64,000 bases of DNA from Lumbricus rubellus (GCA_945859605.1 OX243815.1:21823311-21887310); one strand, 5' to 3'; shown: positions 44,301 to 51,015, counted from the first letter of the stretch. Notes: generated by a model not told the origin, from the sequence alone. Program-made: numbers and translations.

Positions 44301-47300
44301 GTCTCATCCTAATTCATTGGGCCAAAGTCAGTCATTTCATTAGATCTCGGACTTCATATATCAGAGTCGTCTATGGTTCCAACAATGCACTGCAGACCTG
44401 GACAGAGCGCACAAAGAACCAGCTGGAAACTGGATAAGGACCTCTATGGATATCAACAGCTCAGATGTTTCTTAATTCCACAAACATCTGATAGGAATTC
44501 ATCCGTCAGTTGTTACATGTGTGCAAGTGATCGCTGCTGTCAAATTTCAGCCTCCAAAAGAATCAAATAACCACAGTAAATTGGACACTGGACAGTGCTC
44601 AATAAGATCATGGAGTATATCTGAAGAGGGAAGGCATTAGAAGAGCAATGTAATAATTTCAGATAAGTACATGATCTTACTGGGCCAAAGTTGCATTGAT
44701 GGCAAATTGTGGGAAGTTTCTCCTTTCTCTAAGCAATACATACTAATATTACAATCTACATAAACATACATCATGTATCAACTGAAAGTATGATCAGATG
44801 ACATCAACAGCAATTTTACTCCAAGAAAACTCTTGAATCAAGTTAATAATAATAATAATAATAATGCTGATACATGGAAACATAGAGATACACAATGGGA
44901 AAATAAATTAACAAGCAAAACCTCAATGTAAACTCTTGAAGGTAAATGCCCTTATGTATCCCATTAACCCCACAAACTAAAACAAGGTCATTAAAAGCAG
45001 TGGTAGTACCTGGCTTTAGCTTACGAGGCCAAGTACTGCAACCTCAAGGATGTGAACTATTAGAGACTCCATATATTAAAACAGAATCCAGGCTCCTAAG
45101 CTTGTATGAATTTTATGCAATCTGATATTTCACATACATGTGTGAAGTAAATAATATTAAAATAAAATCCAAAACTCAAATAATTATCCAGAGTGCAAGA
45201 GTGATTTCGAAATGTAGGAGGAAATCAACAAGGGACACTGCTGGAGAAGGAATGAACATTTTCTGTGTAAAGTATGGCATTCGAAGCAGGGTAGCAAGTT
45301 AGACATCTTTAGACATGTTTACAAGCAAATTTGGGCAACTTCGAGTCTGGACTAAGCTACTTTGGTTAATTTATAAAGTAATGGCAGGACTTCAGCTCTT
45401 TAGCCACCATTGCCAGTTAAAACATTCATCCATACATAGTACATACATACTTATACAGCAAACAGGTCAAGCACAACAAAACCTGTGATAGATCACCAAA
45501 CAGTGCCCTGAAGTGCTTCTTTACAGTATTTATGTGAATCAGGACAGACAGCATCAGTATCCAACATGTCTAAATGACAGCAACAGTTGCACTTGTGTAT
45601 TGCAGTGATCAATAACGGCACACCAAATGTAAAATTGGAACAAATTAGCACTAAAATGATTACATAACATTTGAAACTAGTTTCCCACTACACTTACATC
45701 AGAAACAATTGTTTTGGTCACGTTGAGCAAATGGATCTGTGTCAGCGCCTTGCACTGCTCAAGAAAGAGTCAAGATACTCAGAAGAATCAAAAAATAAGT
45801 TCAAAGTTAATTAATAACTTTGACAGGGCATGGTGGTGTAAAGGTGGGTTTGGCACCTTGGAGCATGCAGGAGGGTTCCAAGTTCAAACCCACCTTAAGC
45901 TGCCGCGTAGGGACCTTGAGCAAGTCCTTCATTTACAATTGCTCATGCATTTCGACGTGAAACTGCGATGTAGTGTCCAAGCTGTAGTCGTGAGCGCCTC
46001 TGAGTAATGAGTTTGAAGGGGGCGCTACAGCAAGTGCGAGAAATAAAAAAAATCATTAAATTACACAGTTTCATATAATGACATAGTCTACAAGTTAGCA
46101 TTCTAAACTATCAACCCAGGGACTGAGAGTTCGATCTCTGTAATCTGTTATGACAAATCGACATTTCACATTTCTACTCTACTTTTACCCAAAACTCTAC
46201 GATAAAAACGAGTGCTTGAACTTTACAATAAAAGGAATGAATGACAAGGCAGCAAGGGCCTGCCACCTGTCTTTATGCATCAAAGCTAGGAAACTGAAGT
46301 CACAAACATTTCATGCAAAAAGATGTCTCCCAACTGAGCATAAGAGGCTGCTCTTCTTGTAAACAGTTTCAGATGTTGCTCATCACTGTCAGCAGAAACA
46401 ATGCTACTCCTACTGCAATGCCCATTTAAAACATTCTGAAAATAAAGGTGGCACTTATAACCCAAAGCGCTGTTATACAAACTTGCGTGCAAAGCACATC
46501 AAAAGCCAGCTTCCAGCATGGTTAATTTCCAGGTGGGTGAAGTCAGTGAGTTCATCCCGGCAGGCAGACAGATAGCCTGCAATAGATTAGCCCTTTGAAG
46601 GAGGCCGTGAATAAGAACAGCAGCAGTTTTTTTCTTTACATGATCAGAGACAGTACTAAATGAGCAGCAGAGTGTTGTCCCATAGAAGACTGTACCTTCG
46701 ATCCACATCTTCTCTGCAAACTGTGCATACATTTAAATCTTTTTAATGGTAATAGGATTTGTACTGCAGCTACAAAACCGAAATTTACTAAGGACATAGA
46801 TCTCACAATATATTCAGAAGCAGGTTAACACAGTGTAAATGTTGGTACTTGCAGTCATTCAGACTGTAAAGTGCCAGCATTATATGTTGACCAGAACACA
46901 GGAACAAACAAATTTTAAAATGCAGCCTTGTTCATTCAAACTGTAGTTAACAATTAGTGATGCTCTGTAAAGGCAGAAACGTAGGAGTGGTGTCTTGTTT
47001 TAATGTCCAATAGTCTATAGCCTATTTCTCAAGTCTCTTAAGTCTTTTTTCTTTGGTCGTGGCTGGGCTGGGAGCGCCTCTGAGTAGTTTCTTGAAGAGG
47101 CGCTATATAAATTCTAATAATGAATGAATGAATAAATAGATGTTTATATAATTATGTTTGTCCACTTGTTGTACTCACTCACTCTCCACTCAAATGTACT
47201 CACTCACTCTCCACTCAAATGTACTCACTCACTCTCCACTCAAATGTACTCACTCACTCTCCACTCAATCTGTCAGTAAACTCAAATCAAGAATATACCC

Positions 47301-49633
47301 AAAATGTAAAGCTGCACCTTCCTATTCTGAACCTTCATAAATTCATGGTTTCCTATCCTCAAGAATTTTATTCAATACGGCCGGCAGAACTCTTTCATAG
47401 GCCGCAACCTCAGAGAGTCAGATATTTCAGCTACATGTTCATTGTTCAAGGAAATGCAACAGATCTGTGTTCCTGACTCAAGGTGTTGAGATGAAGGTAG
47501 GGATGCTAATATTGTTTTTTTCTAAAACCGTTTATCGGTTTGTAAAATCCGGTCAATGGCAACAGGACTTTCATAGCTAGTATATTCTTCCAAATATTTC
47601 TGTATTTTAATGATGAGCAATAATCCTTGTAGTGTCGTGACTATTTCTACACTACTTTCACTTTTAAAAATAGTAATTTAGGCCTGTGTTATTGACCACT
47701 GATGTTCGATACTTGTTGGACCCGCCCTCAGTCTTCTGGCACAACTGGATCGGGTCCAGAGCTTGGCTGCACAGCTCGTTAGGTGGCTTGTCTCTGTACC
47801 ATATACATCTGCAATGCTTTGCATATGCTGCCAGTGCCTATGGCCCAATGGATCTCTTACCGCATTGCCGCTCTATTCTTTTGCTATGCCAATCCAGCCT
47901 ACCCTCTGTTACCCAGTGTCCAACATTGCAGAGCAATGGGTTTCGCTCTGCAACGATGAGGCCAATTTTTTCCACAGGCTCGCTTAACTACCAGCCATGC
48001 CAGGCATTCTCAGTCGAAGGTCCCTCGATCTGGAACCACCTCCCAATACAGCTGCGTTCCTTACATTACTACTAAATGACCTAACTAGGCTTTGACAGTA
48101 ACTTAAGACTTTCTCTTTAGTAGTGGGTAGGTTGGGAGCACTCTCCATAGCCTGGTTTTTTTCAAAGAGTGCTATATAAATTGTCAGAATTAATTAAATG
48201 AATGCAAGCGGTTATTAAAAAGTAGTTTCACATTTTTAAAGAAAAACAACTGCAAAGTGCAAAACAATTGTGGATCTGCCATTCAGCAACAACACTCACA
48301 GGTTAAGATTAAGACACCTTCTGCATTGCGGCACCAAGGCTGGGAAACAATGTTTTAGAAGCATATAAACTTTAACATAGGGGTGCTCTCTAGCACAACT
48401 TCAGACAGCAGATTAGTTACACAATTGCGTAGTGTGCGGCAAGGCAGTTAAGTACTTGTAACATCATGCAAACACTGTCAACATTTTAAAATTCTTGTAT
48501 TTGCTGCTGCATTTGAATTTCTGGTAATCCCGAAGACTGATTGCCTGGTTAAAAATCAATACGGATGCCTCGACTTCGCTCAAATAGAGCGCTGCGACCT
48601 CCCGGGCACATCACATAATACAATGTATTCAGCATGCAAGTAAAGAGCAACATCGCTGTCACGTTGTTCGCACAACACATTGCAGTGCACGCATATCACA
48701 CAAAATATTCCTAAGTATCTGGAATCATTTAAATATTTTGCAGAGTTTAATATGTCGACAGTTTATTAGTAGAGTACTACAACAGTTTAATATCTATTAA
48801 GAATTTAGTTATTAGATTTATTGTGGAATGCTGCGCACAACAATGGACTGGCTGCGGCATAAGAACATTCGTATAAGAATAATACGTAATCTTTAAGCAC
48901 ATTCTCACTATTGCTCTAATTCAATAAATTTCTTATTTACTTAGAACTCGTAATTACTAATTACTGAGTGTCAATTACTTGCTTACTGAATGGGGTGCGG
49001 ACTGTAGGTCGCAGCGCTCAAATTGAGTGAAGTCGTGGGCAACCATATTGTTTATGCACACAGGCACTCAGTCTTCGGGATTACCAAATTTCTGTAGCCA
49101 CTCACAAATTGCCAATGCAATCCATTTGTTCAATTTGGTAATTTATACTAGCACCGCTTTTTAAAAATGCAACGTACTCTTTATCCATGTCTACATATTC
49201 ATTGGCACAATATGTAAATGTCTCCAGGTCTTGCTCTGCACGCATTTGAGTATAAAATAATTTATAAAGCAAACAGATGTCTTGCATTACTTCAAAATAC
49301 GCTTTACAACTCACAACAGAATAACGAGAGCATCAATAATTCCGTTCGAAAACATCCTGAGCAATATTAGATTCGTACACTTTGACAAGCAGGGTTGAAC
49401 ATAGGAAAAATTCAGCCAACCCACATGCAAATTAATTTTCCGGGGTAATACTTTCTTGGAGAAGGGTGCAAATGGAACGTTGTTATTATGTATGATGCCA
49501 ATGACTCATAAAAGACTCCGAACTCTGGAATTATTAAAAAAATTCTACCTGGTCCTCGGAAGTACTGCGCTACATCGGAATCACTAGACATTTCACTGGC
49601 AGTGTCGGAACAGTTTGTCTTTCCTAAATCCAT
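6590..49633 (-). CDS. TRIO: TRIO/Kalirin-family Rho guanine-nucleotide exchange factor, 5' part (14 exons, continues off left edge)
   Basis: Exons (5' to 3'): 49549-49633, 33209-33292, 23280-23412, 19217-19307, 16924-17025, 15614-15727, 14719-14947, 13929-14110, 13086-13208, 11309-11500, 8700-8831, 7832-7960, 7394-7495, 6590-6712. All have AG/GT borders and matching phases, and join into 1821 nt (607 codons) without a stop. TRIO-family proteins activate Rac/RhoG and RhoA through two GEF modules and act in axon guidance and the actin cytoskeleton. The visible part gives a short Ser/Asp-rich N-terminus (1-20), a Sec14-like domain (about 50-190: GGRDKRGG, FTVIIDMRGS, KPEKFWEKQK, DPSQLT-like HPSQLTEEFDG) and the first three to four spectrin repeats (about 205-607: RLEQCFQLRLFE, LDVVHEVF, RLHQRLGLRFFQQDV). 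A single TRIO/Kalirin gene is expected outside vertebrates, so the symbol stands for both paralogues. GEF, SH3 and kinase exons are not in the window. Confidence 0.93.
7394..7495 (-). CDS. TRIO: TRIO coding exon 13 (spectrin repeat 3)
   Basis: 34 codons, phase 0 at both ends, acceptor CTTTACCAG, donor GTATAA. HHRILEQIWHKGKIRLHQRL, then LRFFQQDVKQ, aligns with HQRRLESIWQHRKVRLHQRL and CVFQQDVQQ. Confidence 0.95.
7832..7960 (-). CDS. TRIO: TRIO coding exon 12 (spectrin repeat 3)
   Basis: 43 codons, phase 0 at both ends, acceptor TTGTTGATAG, donor GTAATT. Contains DGKTLLDTLQMPVSSGSS, NSLTAKADYTEGASH and VLDVVHE, matching DGKALLDVLQRPLSPG, SLTATANYSKA and VLDVVHEV in Kalirin. Confidence 0.95.
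8088..8432 (+). mobile_element. Retroelement insertion (RTE/SINE-like), complete with target duplication
   Basis: 345 bp, richer in G+C than its surroundings, flanked by a perfect 10-bp duplication GGACGTTAGT (8078-8087 and 8433-8442). The 3' end is an AAGAAGAAAGAAG tail. GGAGAAAGGCAATGGGAAAC is typical of RTE-type 3' regions. The small frames here (8115-8403) are not genes. Confidence 0.8.
8700..8831 (-). CDS. TRIO: TRIO coding exon 11 (spectrin repeat 2/3 junction)
   Basis: 44 codons, phase 0 at both ends, acceptor TTTTTTTAG, donor GTACCA. WKKMCEELQIPDEIMQLEDA, then SQHQALIESVSQVYTE, is the counterpart of WCKMCSEGGLPSEMQDLE and HHHQTLYEQVTQAYTEV. Confidence 0.94.
8949..9189. mobile_element. 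Short inverted-repeat element (GCGGATCC type)
   Basis: About 241 bp from AAGGGCGGATCCAGA to TCTGTATCCGCACCT, imperfect inverted ends, with G/C runs inside each end. The flanking duplication is not clear. It shares an internal 32-bp segment with the hAT-like element at 49848. Confidence 0.5.
9726..10934 (+). mobile_element. Tc1/mariner-type DNA transposon, decayed
   Basis: 1209 bp bounded by TA dinucleotides (9724-9725 and 10935-10936) and inverted repeats of about 55 bp beginning CAGGGTGCGGCCAAAAAAA. Near the ends the repeats carry GCGATTTCTC and AAAACCGC in both copies. Between them lies a broken transposase. The TA duplication, terminal repeats and DDE-type core are those of the Tc1/mariner superfamily. 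It sits in the TRIO intron between exons 10 and 11. Confidence 0.92.
9966..10593 (+). pseudogene. Mariner-type transposase remnant (catalytic core, frameshifted)
   Basis: Frame 1 (9966-10235) has FFTDEKIFYI with the first catalytic Asp and SACVSYEGKERLQFI. Frame 2 (10244-10504) has YYVENLLPKLVDDCHTVLGN, FQQDGAPAHGAKLAQDWL with the second Asp, and DKDSWPPNSQDMNALD with the third. Frame 3 (to 10593) has EGAMLETYNKL and the C-terminal GFRKRLQA. A stop and frameshift lie near 10233-10240, and another shift near 10430-10450. The N-terminal DNA-binding part is mostly missing (only about 190 bp lie between the left repeat and this core). Cannot make an active enzyme as it stands. Confidence 0.9.
11309..11500 (-). 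CDS. TRIO: TRIO coding exon 10 (spectrin repeat 2)
   Basis: 64 codons, phase 0 at both ends, acceptor TCTTGCACAG, donor GTAGGC. Encodes IMTVAQRLCDSGHYATVSI, KDWRTFTAALEERNNVLSMS and LFHKKAGE, matching IMSVANRLVESGHYAS, WKAFAAALDERSTLLDMS and FHQKAE of TRIO. Confidence 0.95.
12299..12464. repeat. 82-bp tandem duplication
   Basis: ATCTAGTGTGTGGTAAACAT through CAAAAAAGAACTA is repeated at 12381 with a few changes (GTCTGG, CTAAATTAG). Confidence 0.9.
13086..13208 (-). CDS. TRIO: TRIO coding exon 9 (spectrin repeat)
   Basis: 41 codons, phase 0 at both ends, acceptor GTTTTTAG, donor GTTAGT. MSEWISNNREVF corresponds to MFDWISHNKELF of Kalirin; IG and DHTQFARNSL match IG and NHFAMNS. The methionine that opens the exon is internal to the protein. 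Confidence 0.92.
13300..13478 (+). mobile_element. LINE fragment with tail
   Basis: Degenerate MQSRSLSVVGP motif, then GGGGTGCTATATAAATTCC. Same lineage as the fragments at 47690 and 57950. A related tail alone lies at 12958-13030 (GGGAGTGCATCCGAGTAG, GAGGCGCTACGCAAATTC). Confidence 0.6.
13929..14110 (-). CDS. TRIO: TRIO coding exon 8 (spectrin repeat 1)
   Basis: Acceptor GTTGTCAG, donor GTTGAG, phase 1 in and 0 out. Encodes PHVSSLLDQLQNSNQHLGHLW, then KKMRLEQCFQLRLFESEVEK, almost the same as the TRIO KLDQCFQLRLFEQDAEKM segment. Confidence 0.94.
14719..14947 (-). CDS. TRIO: TRIO coding exon 7 (linker and spectrin repeat 1)
   Basis: Acceptor TTTTGACAG, donor GTAAAT, phase 0 in and 1 out. Helical, charged sequence with LPDDLSGTKEMIEEHNLLKK and DEEGQRIIQRI, the counterparts of LEGARNMIEEHSQLKKK and DLEGQKLLQRI in TRIO. 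Confidence 0.94.
15001..15213 (-). mobile_element. tRNA-derived SINE, copy 2
   Basis: Minus strand, same organisation as the copy at 6319: degenerate tRNA head with GTTCAAATCC, body GGACCTTGGGCAAGTC, tail GGCACCTCTGAGTAG and GGGGCGCTATAACAAGTGC. Confidence 0.85.
15614..15727 (-). CDS. TRIO: TRIO coding exon 6 (end of Sec14)
   Basis: 38 codons, phase 0 at both ends, acceptor TGTTTCAG, donor GTAAAG. Contains VIHPSQLTEEFDGTLSYD and DEWIEMRL, matching the PSQLTPEFDG and HEEWIE signature that closes the Sec14 domain of TRIO/Kalirin. Confidence 0.95.
16924..17025 (-). CDS. TRIO: TRIO coding exon 5 (Sec14)
   Basis: 34 codons, phase 0 at both ends, acceptor TTTTTTTTAG, donor GTTGGT. Encodes IHTAYIIKPEKFWEKQKTSL and LGSSKYKFE, corresponding to the HVALIIKPDNFWQKQ and GSSKF blocks of the family. 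Confidence 0.93.
17165..17345 (+). mobile_element. LINE fragment (reverse-transcriptase C-terminus)
   Basis: Frame reads LLVPPCSRTAILAQQVYS, then DPSFWNNFF, matching LLVPRxRT...FSxxxPSLWNNLP of CR1/L2-type LINEs. A second, related piece lies at 17880-18015. Confidence 0.65.
17880..18015 (+). mobile_element. LINE fragment, second piece
   Basis: Reads GSLRSVVRRNLLVPEFPAAT, then LAQQVYSFNCPSF, and shares the 60-bp AGCACAGCAAGTTTACTCG block with 17165-17345. Possibly one element broken by an insertion, or two copies. Confidence 0.6.
18069..18462. mobile_element. Non-autonomous inverted-repeat element, family A, copy 1
   Basis: 394 bp with terminal repeats of about 32 bp (GGCCTGAAAAAAATTG inward to GTTTCCGGTAAC, and its complement at the right end) and a 3-bp duplication TAG (18066-18068 and 18463-18465). 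No coding capacity. The interior (CGACCGACCC, GTATACTTTTTCGGATAG, GACCTGCCTACCC) recurs in copies 2 and 3. Confidence 0.88.
18888..18973. mobile_element. Miniature TTAA-bounded palindrome, copy 1
   Basis: 86 bp from TTAACTCTTTCCCGCCGG to CCGGTGGAATGAGTTAA, inverted with two mismatches. Inside is a second palindrome (ATCGGGTCGC and GTGACCCGAT). Confidence 0.55.
19217..19307 (-). CDS. TRIO: TRIO coding exon 4 (Sec14 core)
   Basis: Acceptor TTTTTTTAG, donor GTACTG, phase 2 in and 0 out. Encodes DDVKKLGFTVIIDMRGSTW followed by NVKPILRVLQ, the most conserved block of the Sec14 domain in TRIO and Kalirin. Confidence 0.95.
20765..20812. repeat. CA/TA microsatellite
   Basis: (CA)n followed by (TA)n. 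Confidence 0.95.
23115..23208. repeat. GAT trinucleotide microsatellite
   Basis: About 30 GAT units with GGT and ATTAT interruptions, 70 bp from TRIO exon 3. Its poly-Asp, poly-Met and poly-His frames are artefacts. Confidence 0.95.
23280..23412 (-). CDS. TRIO: TRIO coding exon 3 (Sec14 start)
   Basis: Acceptor TTTTAG, donor GTGAGA, phase 1 in and 2 out. Encodes GGRDKRGGAILTFPARP then a DDLKTLVMYLASVP segment, the near-invariant beginning of the TRIO/Kalirin Sec14 domain. The middle is less conserved than in vertebrates. No long open frame marks this exon; it was found by similarity and phase. Confidence 0.92.
27227..27702 (+). mobile_element. Retroelement insertion (RTE-type 3' end) with 11-bp duplication
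   Basis: 476 bp flanked by perfect GATCTGGACTG copies (27216-27226 and 27703-27713). Contains GTCAGGAAGGGCATCCGG, common in RTE LINE and derived SINE 3' ends, and ends in an AAGAAGAAAGAAGAA tail. Inserted in TRIO intron 2. Confidence 0.82.
28701..29112. mobile_element. Non-autonomous inverted-repeat element, family A, copy 2
   Basis: 412 bp in the same orientation as copy 1, flanked by TTA (28698-28700 and 29113-29115). The right repeat has lost the inner GTTACCGGAAACACAACA segment, so only its outer TTTTTTTAGGCC remains. The interior is closely similar to copy 1. Confidence 0.87.
29419..29498. mobile_element. Miniature TTAA-bounded palindrome, copy 2
   Basis: 80 bp from TTAACCCTTACCGGTCC to GGATTGGTAAAGGTTAA. 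Confidence 0.55.
31999..32116. repeat. GT microsatellite with CTGT interruptions
   Basis: A run of GT broken at intervals by TCTGTG and TTTGTG. Confidence 0.95.
32431..32617 (-). mobile_element. tRNA-derived SINE, copy 3
   Basis: Minus strand. Head GGTTCAAATCCACC-type B box diverged to GGTTCAAATCC, body GGACCTTGAACAAG, tail AGCACCTCTGTGTAGAGCTC and GGGGCGCTATA. Confidence 0.82.
33209..33292 (-). CDS. TRIO: TRIO coding exon 2
   Basis: Acceptor TTTTTAG, donor GTGAGT, phases 1 in and 1 out. Encodes the segment ending LLKEKIAFLSG, the counterpart of ILKEKVAYLSGG at the start of the TRIO/Kalirin Sec14 region. It is isolated: the nearest upstream exon is 16 kb away and the next downstream exon 10 kb away. 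Confidence 0.9.
34284..34498 (-). mobile_element. tRNA-derived SINE, copy 4
   Basis: Minus strand. Full-length member: tRNA-like head (GTGGTGTATGGGTATG, GCGAGTTCGAATCC), body and tail GAGCGCCTCTGAGTAGAAT, GGGGCGCTATAGCAAGTGC. The open frame starting at 34341 on the plus strand begins inside it and is not a gene. Confidence 0.85.
34868..35032. repeat. C/T-rich (CCCCTC)n tract
   Basis: About 165 bp of nearly pure pyrimidine on the plus strand, inside the TA-bounded element. Accounts for the Pro/Leu- and Gly/Arg-rich frames here. Confidence 0.93.
35346..35388. repeat. TA microsatellite
   Basis: About 21 TA units closing the element at 34810. Confidence 0.95.
37813..38517. repeat. 32-bp minisatellite, about 22 copies
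   Basis: The unit is GAGAGACCATGAACAGCAAC followed by CACATGCATCAT. Variants AAGCAC, CACAGG and ACACCAAC recur in a pattern (for example, the block 37949-38072 resembles the one after it), suggesting higher-order duplication. The unit contains an ATG but 32 is not a multiple of 3, so no long frame runs through it. Confidence 0.95.
38864..38912. repeat. Perfect 18-bp hairpin
   Basis: Arms 38864-38881 (CCATAGACATCTAGATAC) and 38895-38912, 13-base loop. GGATAAG also flanks both sides. Confidence 0.9.
40290..40615 (-). mobile_element. LINE fragment, minus strand
   Basis: A 107-codon frame (40613-40290) ends SFDPIGTSLWNAVSSSVRST, then SSALSLLKTCFLSQ, the LINE C-terminal pattern LWNxLPxxxR...FKxxLKTxLF. 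Followed by the GGAGCGCCTCTGAACGG tail. It is an old retroelement end, not a host gene. Confidence 0.65.
41023..41073 (-). mobile_element. SINE/LINE 3' tail fragment
   Basis: Minus strand GGGAGCACCTCTGAG and GGGGTGCTATATAAATTCTC. Tail only. Confidence 0.6.
42293..42350. repeat. Perfect 24-bp hairpin
   Basis: Arms 42293-42316 and 42327-42350 are exact complements (CAAGGGCTCCTATATC...), with a 10-base loop AGTGCTCCTA. Confidence 0.9.
45824..46040 (+). mobile_element. tRNA-derived SINE, copy 5
   Basis: Plus strand. GGGCATGGTGGTGTAAAGGT head, B box AGTTCAAACCC, body GGACCTTGAGCAAGTCC, tail GAGCGCCTCTGAGTAATG and GGGGGCGCTACAGCAAGTGC. Confidence 0.85.
47060..47140 (+). mobile_element. SINE/LINE 3' tail fragment
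   Basis: Plus strand GGCTGGGCTGGGAGCGCCTC, TGAGTAG, GAGGCGCTATATAAATTC, then (AATG)n. The upstream TCTCTTAAGTCTTTTTT is LINE-like. Confidence 0.65.
47171..47268. repeat. 25-bp tandem repeat, four copies
   Basis: Unit GTACTCACTCACTCTCCACT plus CAAAT; last copy incomplete. Confidence 0.93.
47690..48207 (+). mobile_element. LINE fragment (CR1/L2-like reverse transcriptase end plus 3' tail)
   Basis: Frame-shifted coding with QLDRVQSLAAQLVRWL and CQAFSVEGPSIWNHLPIQLR, the usual QRVQNAAARLV and FSVAAPxLWNSLP motifs. Followed by GGGAGCACTC and GTGCTATATAAATT, then a TTAATTAAATGAATG end. Multiple breaks; dead copy. Confidence 0.75.
48522..49086. mobile_element. Long-TIR non-autonomous element
   Basis: 565 bp. 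The arms share TGGTAATCCCGAAGACTGA and, further in, CGACTTC, CTCAA, GAGCGCTGCGACC over about 80 bp with gaps. Flanked by AATTTC at 48516-48521 and 49087-49092. The interior is AT-rich and non-coding. The superfamily is not clear from a 6-bp duplication. Confidence 0.72.
49549..49633 (-). CDS. TRIO: TRIO coding exon 1 (start codon)
   Basis: ATG at 49633-49631, then 28 codons plus one base, ending at a GTAGAA donor. The end of the exon reads DVAQYFRGPG, matching the DIAAFFRSG segment that precedes the Sec14 region in TRIO. A Ser/Asp-rich stretch lies before it. The start is chosen because the frame joins exon 2 in phase and this is the only ATG that does so with family similarity. A non-coding upstream exon is possible. 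Confidence 0.82.
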
Positions 49634-49803
49634 TTGTCCGAAATACGGTTCTTAATAATAATAATAATAAACAAATGCTGCTACCGTGCATCAAAAGCTA
49701 AAGTCAGCCATTTTGAACTAGACTAGGCTCCAATCAGTGCTTTTCTCCAGAACCAGCCTCATCAACCAATAGGAACTCGTGAGTCGTGACCTAGAAAATT
49801 TCA

Positions 49804-49828
49804 TTTCCGGGTGAAGCAACCGGAAGTG
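49804..49828. promoter_or_regulatory. Two ETS-type motifs upstream of TRIO
   Basis: TTTCCGG at 49804 and ACCGGAAGTG at 49819-49828 are opposed ETS/GABP consensus sites 170-195 bp upstream of the TRIO ATG. AAAATGGC (YY1-like) is read on the minus strand near 49710. No TATA box is evident, so a TATA-less promoter is inferred. Confidence 0.35.
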
Positions 49829-49847
49829 CATTATTTTTACGCCGCAT

Positions 49848-50153
49848 CAGAGTTGCCAGGATGTCGCAAAAAGCGCGAGTTGGGCTCCTTTTCAAAGCGC
49901 TTGGGACTGAAATTTTCGTCCTCACGATATTTGGGCTTTTTGAACTCTGTCTCGTGGTCGCCACGGCATTCTAAATTCTGAAAAAAATGACCGCTGTACA
50001 CAACTAATGCTATCACCGTATTTAGGTGCTTTTTTATGAAATTCGGAGCGAATGACTAAAAAGGTCATCAGTTTTTTCGGGTGTTCATCTCGCGATTTTA
50101 GGCGACTTTTTGACGTGACTCTCGACGAAGTTTTCCGAAATCTGGCAACCCTG
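49848..50153. mobile_element. hAT-like non-autonomous element in the TRIO promoter region
   Basis: 306 bp. Left end CAGAGTTGCCAGGATGTCGC, right end complement CAGGGTTGCCAGATTTCGG. Flanked by 8-bp duplications, cGCCGCAT (49840-49847) and tGCCGCAT (50154-50161), 7 of 8 identical. A CAG start and an 8-bp duplication fit the hAT superfamily. No transposase frame inside. It ends about 215 bp upstream of the TRIO ATG. Confidence 0.8.
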
Positions 50154-51009
50154 TGCCGCATCAATGGAATCAGATTTCTTGCCGAACGCGTTATTTTGCG
50201 ATACCCGGAATGATAGCCTATTGGTGATGATATTTTTTATAATAATAATGTGTTTGAAAAGACGAATCCATGAATTTTCTGCGCCAAACAGAAGCTATGT
50301 TTTTGCGTTGCGACCTGGTAATAAACTACCACTTAGATCAAATCCGCAATAGTCACGTTTGGTAAATTCAGTGACATAAGAGAGACTCGAGATCTAGAGC
50401 CGAGAGAGCCACAGAAACTAGATGGAGAATATTTACGACTTGGCTGTTATTAAATTTTATGGAATGCTTTTGAAAGACGGGAATACGCGCAAGACGATTT
50501 TAAGAGCAGCTTTTATTTCGTGTTCGATAGGCCTACATACAAATATAGATACAAATGTCTTCTCTAGAGAAGCAGCTGCCTGCATATTTATGTAAACTTT
50601 TTTATAAAGGCCATGCAGTCTCAATCCTGCTTACTAATCTTTAAATGAGTTCATCAGATGTAAGGCATTTAGTCATTTTCTAACTAGTGTTTGCTGCTCT
50701 AGCCCTAGACACAAATTTGTGAAATAGAATTGCAAACAAAATTCAATTAGCAGCAGTGGTTATAGTGGTTTTGGTGAGCAGTGGGAACGCTGAAGCAGAA
50801 TATTTTAGGAACACAGGTGTTTCCATGGTTCCATGTGATGAGCAGTGGGAACGCAAGTCAAGAATTTCAAGAGCAGTGAGAATGCCGTTCCCATACGTTC
50901 CCACCTGCTTTGAACCCTGATTAGCAGTCATCTCCAAAGACACAGTATGGACAAGTTACCTAAGTATCTGTGCAGGCCAGTACATAACCAGAGTGGTGTG
51001 CATCACATT

Positions 51010-51015
51010 TTTATT
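51010..51015 (-). terminator. CCDC148: Poly(A) signal of CCDC148
   Basis: AATAAA on the minus strand, about 150 nt after the CCDC148 stop. This is a usual 3' UTR length and leaves about 1.4 kb before the TRIO start codon. Confidence 0.6.

Larger units (their letters stand above)
33293..49548 (-). other. First intron of TRIO, about 16 kb
   Basis: No coding exon was recognised. It contains SINEs (34284, 45824), a low-complexity element bounded by TA runs (34810-35390), a 32-bp minisatellite (37813-38517), perfect hairpins (38864 and 42293), LINE pieces (40290, 47690), SINE/LINE tails (41023, 47060), a 25-bp repeat (47171) and a long-TIR element (48522-49086). Stretches 35.6-37.8 kb and 42.4-45.8 kb show only AT-rich sequence without clear features. 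Confidence 0.6.

Noticed and set aside
46085..46150. tRNA-like block with AGTTCGATCTC
   Set aside because: Boxes are weak and the stems do not pair; at most an old SINE head.
49102..49314. Frame near TRIO exon 1 as an extra exon
   Set aside because: No splice phase match and no similarity to the TRIO N-terminus; exon 1 joins exon 2 without it.
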